5,438 bases of DNA from assembly GCA_002726845.1 (NCBI GenBank), contig PBSP01000002.1, positions 1 to 5,438 of the forward strand, read 5' to 3'. The translations under genes were made by a program, and so were the position numbers. The notes beneath the pieces were generated by a model that did no database searches, was not told the DNA's origin, and worked only from the letters and a program-made list of their open reading frames with translations. This document shows, in pieces, positions 1-5,438 of the stretch; within the stretch, counting starts at the first letter, position 1, and each line of letters opens with the position of its first letter. The stretch is from Methanobacteriota archaeon. Its GTDB lineage: Archaea > Thermoplasmatota > Poseidoniia > Poseidoniales > Poseidoniaceae.

Positions 1-809
1 GCATTTGTCTTCCATTGTTTAAGTTCAAATAATTCCGATAGGGTACAGAAATGCTCCCATTGAGCATCAGACCCGACGGCGACGACAAACCATCCATCTT
101 TGGCTTCAAAGGCGCGGTATGGGACAAGGTTGGGGTGGGCAGAACCCATACGTTTTGGGTCGATACCACTCGCCAACACATTTTGTGCTTGATTTGCAAG
201 TGAAGCAATGGCGCAATCCCAAAGGCTCACATCGATGTGGCGGACGGTCCCTGTTCGTTCCCGGTCGAGCAGCGCAGCAAGAATTGCATTGCCTGCGTAA
301 AGCCCTGTGATGATATCGATCCAGGCAACACCGACTTTGACCGGTGCTCCATCCGACTCCCCTGTGATGCTCATGATTCCACTTCGTGCTTGAAGTGCGA
401 GGTCGTAACCAGGTTCATTGCGCCGGGGGCCAGTGGCGCCATAACCCGAAATTGAACAGATGATTGTGTCCTTAGGAAGTGTACCAACAATTCGTTCAAG
501 CGTACCCGGTTTGAAATTTTCAACCACGACATCGGCCTTGCTCATGAGATCGACAAGTTTCTCTTTCTCATCTTTCAAATTCATACGAAGAATGGTCTTC
601 CCACGGTTGCAAGACAGGAAGTAGGCTGCAACACGTTCTCCATCGAAATCGGTTGCAAACGGCGGACCCCAACCGCGAGTATCATCTCCCCATGGCGCTT
701 CTATTTTCGTTACATTGGCCCCCAAATCCGACAGCATTTGGGCAGTGTAGGGGCCTGCTAAAATTCGAGAAAGGTCGAGAACATTGATTCCCTCTAAAAT
801 TCCGCTCAT
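1..809 (-). CDS. Class III (CaiB/BaiF family) acyl-CoA transferase, SUGCT-like, C-terminus cut off by window edge
   Basis: Family III CoA-transferases move CoA from one acyl-CoA to another carboxylate through an aspartyl-CoA thioester intermediate in the cytoplasm. The reverse strand reads openly for 269 codons from ATG at 809 to the left edge. Family members usually have about 390-440 residues, so roughly the last third is missing. Visible features: the N-terminal Rossmann-like start LEGINVLDLSRILAGPYTAQ (residues 5-24), DLGANVTKIE (28-37), GDDTRGWGPPF (41-51), NRGKT (68-72), ADVVVENFKPG (92-102), SISGYGATGP (119-128) and GVAWIDIITGLYA (160-172). D165 in the last motif sits at the usual catalytic aspartate position. 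The GDDTR.WGPPF and TD/ID..TGLYA motifs resemble human succinyl-CoA:glutarate CoA-transferase more than oxalate-linked formyl-CoA transferase, but the substrate cannot be read from sequence. ATG 809 gives the usual family N-terminus; in-frame ATGs at 815, 824 and 863 would add 2, 5 or 18 residues. It is divergent from the membrane-protein gene, with a 52-base gap. Family assignment is firm; substrate is open. Confidence 0.93.
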   Translation of the reverse strand, partial: MSGILEGINVLDLSRILAGPYTAQMLSDLGANVTKIEAPWGDDTRGWGPPFATDFDGERVAAYFLSCNRGKTILRMNLKDEKEKLVDLMSKADVVVENFKPGTLERIVGTLPKDTIICSISGYGATGPRRNEPGYDLALQARSGIMSITGESDGAPVKVGVAWIDIITGLYAGNAILAALLDRERTGTVRHIDVSLWDCAIASLANQAQNVLASGIDPKRMGSAHPNLVPYRAFEAKDGWFVVAVGSDAQWEHFCTLSELFELKQWKTN

Positions 810-861
810 GACCATCCCATCCATCCGAAAGAGTTGAACCCAACCCCGTGGCTTTGTGCTC
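810..861. other. Divergent intergenic gap between CoA-transferase and membrane-protein genes
   Basis: This 52-base space should carry the promoters of both divergent genes unless they reach into the coding regions. I see no bacterial -10/-35 pair, no archaeal TATA-like box and no strong Shine-Dalgarno on either strand. The right end holds part of the perfect 10-base palindrome gctcatgagc (858-867), which overlaps the plus-strand start codon. Confidence 0.5.
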
Positions 862-2361
862 ATGAGCGAGAAAAAACCCAACCATAAGCGATTGTGGTGG
901 GGGTTGCTTGTTTTGGGGCTCCTTCTCCACCTTTCTTCCATCTCGACAAGCGATTACGGACTTGATACGCATCTCCATCTCGCTGCTCTCGAATCAAACG
1001 AGGACGGCACTCCGAATCTCGAGTGGGGAGATGTACGACCTGAAGATCCATCTGCAAGCAATCCCAGTGACGAACAAATCCTCAAGCGAGGGTGGTGGCA
1101 AATCCTTGAATTGTACCCATCTTGGCTGCTCCCATTTGCTGCATTTTTGCCTGTACTGGCTTTGATTGGGATTTTACTTGTCATAGCTAAGGGGCAACCT
1201 CACCTTGCTGCCTTGGTTGCTCTTCACCCTTCTCTGATTTTTGCTACAGGACGGCTTTATCCTGAATCGACTGTTGCTCTTGCATTCGCTGGAATTGTTG
1301 TTTCAACACAACATTTGTTCAAACAACGCGGGTTTGCTCTCATTCAGTGGGCTGTTCTTTCAATCGCATGCATTCACTTGGTTGTTTTGGTAAAGGGTCT
1401 GAACCCAACGGTTGGCTGGGGCCTAATCGGCGTATTGTTTGCATGGATTCTTTTAGACCGCACCGTCCCGAGATTTCGGGCGTATTCGAGAAATCCTTTG
1501 ATGGCCTTGTCGATTGCAATACCGTCTGTTCTTGCGGTTATGATTTATGCATCGTTCACGGCAGGAGGCTCCCTCGCAACGCTTCAGACGCACCCTGTTG
1601 AATGGCTGTTTTCCCTGTTCATCGCCGTTTTGGATGGTTTTGGACTCTATTTGCTCGTTGGATTGTGTTGTTGGCCGTATTTATTTGAGGTTGCAAAAAA
1701 GGCTCTGCATTCGAGAGAGAATCATTTGGTTTTTGTCACTACACTCATTGTCTCGGGGACGCTCTTGATGTCGATGTGGATTGCCTCTTTGTGGGTGTTT
1801 GAAGCCGATCGCTGGGAGATTCCGCTTTGGAAGAACATGGTTCTGTTGGGGAACAACGGGCGTTATTTAACCGCGTTAATATTTCCGCTTCTGTACCTCA
1901 TCCATCGGAGTATGGACGACAATGCATGGGCGATTGGGCGGCCGATGATGTTGGCTCTCGTCCTTGTGTTGCCGCTTTCAATGCTCGCTGGGATGCACGG
2001 CCAATCGATGTGGACCGATGATGCTGCTCGATCTTTCTCGGATGAAATCACAATCGGGGAAGATTTCCTCTACATCGATGATGAGCCACTTGCGATGCAC
2101 TGGTTGTACACGTTTCGACTGGAGGTCGATCCCGAAGGTGATCGAAACATTACCGGGCACTGGCGTGCGCCAGAAAGCAATTGGGAGCTTGAACTGGAGG
2201 GTCAAGTCATGAACAATCGCGGAGATTTGAGTCATGTACGTTACCTTGTCGTGGCCCCCAATATCGATCTTGAGGTTCCTTCAGGGTGGGAAAAAACAGC
2301 CTCAGGTCAAGCCCCATATCTCAATTCTGGGGGCGAATGGGCGGTTTATCGCGCACTGTGA
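862..2361 (+). CDS. Polytopic membrane protein, possible GT-C-type glycosyltransferase-like protein with C-terminal extracytoplasmic tail
   Basis: This is a complete 499-residue protein of uncertain function. After a basic N-terminus there is a first hydrophobic helix (about 11-28), then a polar, acidic loop (29-87) beginning SDYGLDTHLHLA. About ten more helices follow, near 89-108, 113-128, 134-150, 158-177, 184-198, 213-232, 247-272, 289-313, 335-347 and 362-379. A soluble tail of about 120 residues (380-499) ends the protein, rich in W, E and D and with a probable beta-rich pattern. The plan resembles GT-C glycosyltransferases (PMT/ArnT/AglB class): an acidic residue pair (D31, D35) in the first external loop, a GRYLTALIFPLLYLI stretch (333-347) like their late 'RYL..P' helix, and a soluble C-terminal domain. 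Such enzymes use lipid-linked sugars at the outer membrane face. The likeness is by eye only; a non-enzymatic membrane protein is possible. ATG 862 was chosen over GTG 856, two codons earlier; neither has a clear Shine-Dalgarno. aceE follows 52 bases after the stop on the same strand, so co-transcription is possible. Confidence 0.85.
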   Translation: MSEKKPNHKRLWWGLLVLGLLLHLSSISTSDYGLDTHLHLAALESNEDGTPNLEWGDVRPEDPSASNPSDEQILKRGWWQILELYPSWLLPFAAFLPVLALIGILLVIAKGQPHLAALVALHPSLIFATGRLYPESTVALAFAGIVVSTQHLFKQRGFALIQWAVLSIACIHLVVLVKGLNPTVGWGLIGVLFAWILLDRTVPRFRAYSRNPLMALSIAIPSVLAVMIYASFTAGGSLATLQTHPVEWLFSLFIAVLDGFGLYLLVGLCCWPYLFEVAKKALHSRENHLVFVTTLIVSGTLLMSMWIASLWVFEADRWEIPLWKNMVLLGNNGRYLTALIFPLLYLIHRSMDDNAWAIGRPMMLALVLVLPLSMLAGMHGQSMWTDDAARSFSDEITIGEDFLYIDDEPLAMHWLYTFRLEVDPEGDRNITGHWRAPESNWELELEGQVMNNRGDLSHVRYLVVAPNIDLEVPSGWEKTASGQAPYLNSGGEWAVYRAL

Positions 2362-2404
2362 AAATAGCGAGGGGTTCAAGTCATGCTTGCCCGAGGCTCG
2401 TTAC

Positions 2405-2410
2405 GGAGGG
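2405..2410 (+). promoter_or_regulatory. Ribosome-binding site of aceE (GGAGGG)
   Basis: GGAGGG lies three bases before ATG 2414 and is a near-consensus Shine-Dalgarno sequence with slightly short spacing. It decides the start of aceE: the frame stays open back to ATG 2234 inside the upstream gene, but only ATG 2414 has such a site and gives a protein the length of known AceE. It is the only strong ribosome-binding site seen in the window. Confidence 0.65.
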
Positions 2411-2413
2411 ACC

Positions 2414-5092
2414 ATGGTGCGACGTCTCGGCGCTCACAACTCTTTGCCGGATGAGGACCCCATTCAGACGCATGAATGGGAGGTTTCTGTCAAGGAAGTC
2501 GCCGACCAACAAGGCGTCCACCGGGCCGAACGGTTGCTTCACAGTGCCATAGCAGCAGGCGCAGAGTCGGGCATCGATATCGATACGACAACGACCCCCT
2601 ACCTCAACACAATTGCACCCGAATTGCAGGGAACCTATCCAGGCGATCTGGAAATGGAACAGAGACTCCATACAATCAATCGTTGGAACGCAATGATGAT
2701 GGTTACGCGGGCAAACAAGTACGTCGACGGTATCGGCGGACACATATCGACCTATGCTTCCGTGTCTCATTTATGGGAGGTTGGTCTGAATCATTTCTAT
2801 CGAGGCAAGGACGGCGACGGATGGGGTGATCACGTCTACTGGCAAGGTCATGCTTCACCGGGCATATATGCTCGAGCCTGGCTTGAGGGCCGTCTGACCG
2901 ATGAGAACATTTTCAATTTCCGTCAGGAAGTCGCTGGAGATGGCCTTTCTTCTTACCCGCATCCGCGGCTTATGCCAGATTTTTGGGAATATCCGAGCGT
3001 TTCGATGGGTCTCGGAGCCATGACTGCTATACACCAAGCACGATTTAACCGCTACCTCCACCATCGCGGTCTTGCAGATACAACACTCTCTCGGGTATGG
3101 TATACCATGGGGGACGGAGAGTCGGATGAGCCAGAGTCGCTTTCGGAGTTGGCTCTTGCTGCTCGAGAAGGCTTGGATAACATTGTGATGGTGATGAATT
3201 GCAATCTGCAGCGGTTGGACGGGCCAGTTCGTGGAAACTCAAAAATCGTTCAAGAATTGGAAGGGAGGTTCCGAGGTGCAGGGTGGAATGTAATCAAGGT
3301 CCTCTGGGGTTCCTCTTGGGATGCGTTGTTTGCAAAAGACGTCAAAGGAGTGTTGGCCAAGCGCTTAGCGGACCTTGTCGATGGGGATGAACAGCGGTTG
3401 TTTACAGCCGAAGGATCGGTAATCCGAAAGGAACTGTTTGCCGGTGAACACTTATCGTCCATGGTTGCAGACTACAGCGATGAAGATCTTGAAGCATTAA
3501 CTGAAGATCTTGGGGGCCACGATTTCCTCAAAATTCATGCCGCTTACGCTGCTGCTTGCGGTCACAAAGGACAACCGACTGTAATTCTTGCACGGACAAT
3601 CAAGGGATACGGGCTGGGGCCGGCGTTTGCAGGGCGGAACACAACGCATCAGCGAAAGAAAGCAGACGAAAACGATCTTCGCCTCATACGCGATGCCATG
3701 GGTCTTGATTTCACTGATGAGGAGTTGGAGAAACTTCCGTTTGTTCATCCAAAGGATGTTCCAGACGTTGTCGCTTATGCTAAAAAGCGACGAGTTGCCA
3801 TGATGGGTCCAATGCCAGAACGGCGGGTCCCAGAGGGCCACCTTTCACTTCCAGATGCTTCCGTATACGAAGAATTTGATAGTGGAACCAAAGGCTCCTC
3901 TCAGGTTTCCACAACCATGGCATTTGTTCGATTAATGCGTGGCCTGATGAAGACCAAAGAGTTTGGAGAGCGGGTGGTTCCACTGATTCCCGATGAAGCA
4001 CGGACGTTTGGTATGGATCCGCTGTTTGCTGAGTTTGGAATTTACCATCCTGAGGGACAACTGTACAAGCCCGTAGATCACAAGGTGCTTATGAAATACA
4101 AAGAATCTGCCAAGGGTCAAGTGCTTGAAGAGGGCATCAACGAGGCCGGAGCGCTCTCTTCTTTCATTGCAGCAGCGACTTCCTACGCGACACAAGGCAC
4201 ACCGACCATCCCGTTCTACATTTTTTATTCGATGTTCGGATTCCAACGCGTCGCTGATCTGATTTGGTCAGCCGCCGATTCAAGAGCACGCGGTTTCCTT
4301 ATCGGAGCAACATCGGGTCGTACGACGCTTAACGGAGAGGGTCTGCAGCATCAAGACGGTCATTCGTTGTTGATGGCGCACTCAAATCCAGCGGTTCGCG
4401 CTTACGATCCGGCCTTTGCGTTCGAATTGTCAAGCATCATCAAACACGGGATTGTTGAGATGTGTGAACAGGACAAGGACGTGATGTACTATCTCGCAGT
4501 TTACAACGAGAATTACCCGATGCCTGCAAAACCAAAAGGATGCGAGGAAGGCATTCTCAAAGGATTGTACAAACTTCGTAAAGCCCCAAGCGGTGACGGA
4601 CCAATGGTTCGACTGATTGGTTCAGGACCAATCATGCTTCAAGTTCTCGACGCAGTAGAGAAATTGGAAACGTTCGGAGTTCGTTCGGAGATTTGGTCTG
4701 CAACTTCTTATGGTGAACTTCGACGAGATGGGATGGAGGTTTCTCGTTGGAATCGATTGCATCCCGATCAGCCATTGAAAACCTCATGGGTTGAGCAACA
4801 ATTTGCTGAGGATTCAGCACCAATTGTAGCAGTATCGGACAACGTTGCTGCCGTGCCAGAGATGATTCGTCAATGGGTCGATGCCCCATACACGGTTCTG
4901 GGAACCGATGGTTTCGGTCGCTCAGACACGCGACCAGCACTTCGCCGATTTTTCGAAATTGACGGAGAGTCTGTTGCTCTCGCAGCTCTCTCCGCACTTG
5001 TCCGACAAGGAACCTTGGATGCCTCGATTTATTCCGATGCCATGGCTTCATTCGGCGTATCGGTTGAACGAGTTGACATCACTGAACTTTGA
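2414..5092 (+). CDS. aceE: Pyruvate dehydrogenase E1 component, homodimeric type (AceE)
   Basis: AceE is the thiamine-diphosphate-dependent first enzyme of the pyruvate dehydrogenase complex. It decarboxylates pyruvate and reductively acetylates the lipoyl group of E2, feeding acetyl-CoA to the TCA cycle. The 892-residue product nearly matches E. coli AceE (887) and aligns with it throughout from memory. The N-terminal segment DEDPIQTHEW (13-22) matches the E2-contacting region. Active-site histidines are present: H110 (GGHIS), H146 (QGHASPG), H412 in the mobile loop (TTHQRKK), H646 and H650 (LQHQDGHS). The thiamine-diphosphate/Mg motif is GDGESDEPES from 233, with NCN at 262-264. The cofactor-activating glutamate is E577 (EGINEAG). 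Also seen are LSSYPHPRLMP, DEARTFGMDPLF, SGRTTLNGEG, NENYPMPA and, near the end, VLGTDGFGRSDTR. Order is the TPP-binding domain, the pyrimidine-binding domain, then the C-terminal transketolase-like domain. The usual NRGGHD segment instead reads TEDLGGHD at 363-370. The gene lies 52 bases after the membrane-protein gene; no E2 or E3 gene follows, and its 3' end overlaps the convergent gene by 14 bases. No regulator site was recognised. Confidence 0.98.
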   Translation: MVRRLGAHNSLPDEDPIQTHEWEVSVKEVADQQGVHRAERLLHSAIAAGAESGIDIDTTTTPYLNTIAPELQGTYPGDLEMEQRLHTINRWNAMMMVTRANKYVDGIGGHISTYASVSHLWEVGLNHFYRGKDGDGWGDHVYWQGHASPGIYARAWLEGRLTDENIFNFRQEVAGDGLSSYPHPRLMPDFWEYPSVSMGLGAMTAIHQARFNRYLHHRGLADTTLSRVWYTMGDGESDEPESLSELALAAREGLDNIVMVMNCNLQRLDGPVRGNSKIVQELEGRFRGAGWNVIKVLWGSSWDALFAKDVKGVLAKRLADLVDGDEQRLFTAEGSVIRKELFAGEHLSSMVADYSDEDLEALTEDLGGHDFLKIHAAYAAACGHKGQPTVILARTIKGYGLGPAFAGRNTTHQRKKADENDLRLIRDAMGLDFTDEELEKLPFVHPKDVPDVVAYAKKRRVAMMGPMPERRVPEGHLSLPDASVYEEFDSGTKGSSQVSTTMAFVRLMRGLMKTKEFGERVVPLIPDEARTFGMDPLFAEFGIYHPEGQLYKPVDHKVLMKYKESAKGQVLEEGINEAGALSSFIAAATSYATQGTPTIPFYIFYSMFGFQRVADLIWSAADSRARGFLIGATSGRTTLNGEGLQHQDGHSLLMAHSNPAVRAYDPAFAFELSSIIKHGIVEMCEQDKDVMYYLAVYNENYPMPAKPKGCEEGILKGLYKLRKAPSGDGPMVRLIGSGPIMLQVLDAVEKLETFGVRSEIWSATSYGELRRDGMEVSRWNRLHPDQPLKTSWVEQQFAEDSAPIVAVSDNVAAVPEMIRQWVDAPYTVLGTDGFGRSDTRPALRRFFEIDGESVALAALSALVRQGTLDASIYSDAMASFGVSVERVDITEL

Positions 5093-5438
5093 GCGGCGGA
5101 ACCCACGAACCGTTTTTTCGAGCATGATCGAGGATGTGCCAGTAAACAGTATCGAGACTGATTTCACGGTTTTCAACCAATTCTATTTCATTTGATTGAA
5201 GCGGTTTAGCGAGTGTCTTCCATGCACGCTTTGCATTCCATCGCAATCCGGGAATGTGTTGTGCTGGCCCACATGTTGGTAATGTGAAACGAGTTTTCCA
5301 GGGGCGCTCAATCAACGGTGTTTTCATCACATTGGAATGTACGGTTTTCCAAGATTCCCCTTTTGCATATTTCCGATTCACGAGCCATGATGGATTGATC
5401 GAGGTGTCAACAATGAAGTTCTGCTCGATTAAAACGGG
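5079..5438 (-). CDS. Unrecognised tryptophan-rich protein, N-terminus cut off by window edge
   Basis: The reverse strand is open from the right edge to TGA at 5081-5079, giving 119 C-terminal residues; the true start lies outside. A GTG at 5381 would give a 100-residue protein, but the frame continues unbroken to the edge with plausible protein (FIVDTSINPSW), so a partial gene is preferred. I do not recognise a family. The fragment is basic and soluble-looking, with no membrane segment. It has seven tryptophans, at fragment positions 18, 30, 47, 67, 73, 100 and 112. WKT occurs three times, at 30-32, 47-49 and 73-75, and LPTCGPAQHIPGLRW (53-67) contains the only cysteine. It is convergent with aceE and its stop lies inside the aceE 3' end. 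It fills the only otherwise empty part of the window, and the other frames there are short, which supports it as real. Function unknown. Confidence 0.65.
   Translation of the reverse strand, partial: PVLIEQNFIVDTSINPSWLVNRKYAKGESWKTVHSNVMKTPLIERPWKTRFTLPTCGPAQHIPGLRWNAKRAWKTLAKPLQSNEIELVENREISLDTVYWHILDHARKNGSWVPPLKVQ

Noticed and set aside
119..455. Plus-strand open frames of 63 and 72 codons at the left end
   Set aside because: They lie opposite the well-supported CoA-transferase gene and their products look like random translation rich in R, C and S.
856..861. GTG start two codons before the membrane-protein ATG
   Set aside because: No better ribosome-binding site supports it; ATG 862 is the simpler choice, though the difference is only two residues.
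2359..2368. tgaaaatagc as a TATA-like or -10 box for aceE
   Set aside because: The match is weak, sits on the upstream stop codon, and has no partner element; read-through from the upstream gene is as likely.
2234..2413. In-frame 60-codon extension of aceE upstream of ATG 2414
   Set aside because: It overlaps the membrane-protein coding sequence, does not resemble the AceE N-terminus, has no ribosome-binding site, and would make the protein far longer than the family.
2362..2413. Riboswitch or attenuator in the leader before aceE
   Set aside because: The gap is only 52 bases, with no evident stem, terminator or recognised aptamer.
2381..2770. Minus-strand open frame of 129 codons opposite the aceE start
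   Set aside because: It is antisense to highly conserved AceE coding sequence and its product resembles no protein; it is a shadow frame.
4632..5051. Minus-strand open frame of 139 codons opposite the aceE 3' end
   Set aside because: Same reason: fully inside conserved AceE coding sequence, with a low-quality composition.
4881..5195. Plus-strand 104-codon open frame spanning the aceE end
   Set aside because: It overlaps aceE in another frame for two thirds of its length; the remainder is better explained by the minus-strand gene.

Overview
This window holds four protein-coding genes packed almost end to end. Two are complete and two run off the edges. No RNA gene, CRISPR array, insertion sequence or long repeat was found, and no stretch over about 60 bases lies outside a gene.

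Layout. (1) Bases 1-809, minus strand: the N-terminal two thirds of a class III (CaiB/BaiF) acyl-CoA transferase, closest by eye to the succinyl-CoA:glutarate (SUGCT-like) branch. Its C-terminus lies beyond the left edge. (2) Bases 862-2361, plus strand, divergent from the first: a polytopic membrane protein of about 11 helices with a soluble C-terminal tail, tentatively a GT-C-type glycosyltransferase-like protein. (3) Bases 2414-5092, plus strand: a full-length homodimeric pyruvate dehydrogenase E1 component, AceE, with every expected thiamine-diphosphate and active-site motif and a clear GGAGGG ribosome-binding site. (4) Bases 5079-5438, minus strand: the C-terminal 119 residues of an unrecognised tryptophan-rich protein, convergent with aceE and overlapping its 3' end by 14 bases.

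Organism. The composition is balanced (neither strongly AT- nor GC-rich) and spacing is tight. The exported part of the membrane protein is acidic. This fits a streamlined, probably aquatic or marine heterotroph. The style of the membrane protein recalls Marine Group II (Poseidoniales) archaea, but that is an impression and not proof; a marine bacterium is equally allowed. AceE is mainly a bacterial enzyme, so an archaeal host would imply gene transfer.

How the genes relate. AceE makes acetyl-CoA from pyruvate with E2 and E3 partners, and the CoA-transferase moves CoA between carboxylic acids, so both touch acyl-CoA metabolism. Nothing ties them into one pathway: they are on opposite strands and separated by the membrane protein. 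No aceF or lpd follows aceE; the next gene points the other way. I see no convincing new multi-gene system. The points most worth checking are the isolated aceE, a small in-frame duplication at a normally conserved AceE segment, the tryptophan-rich protein and the unassigned membrane protein.
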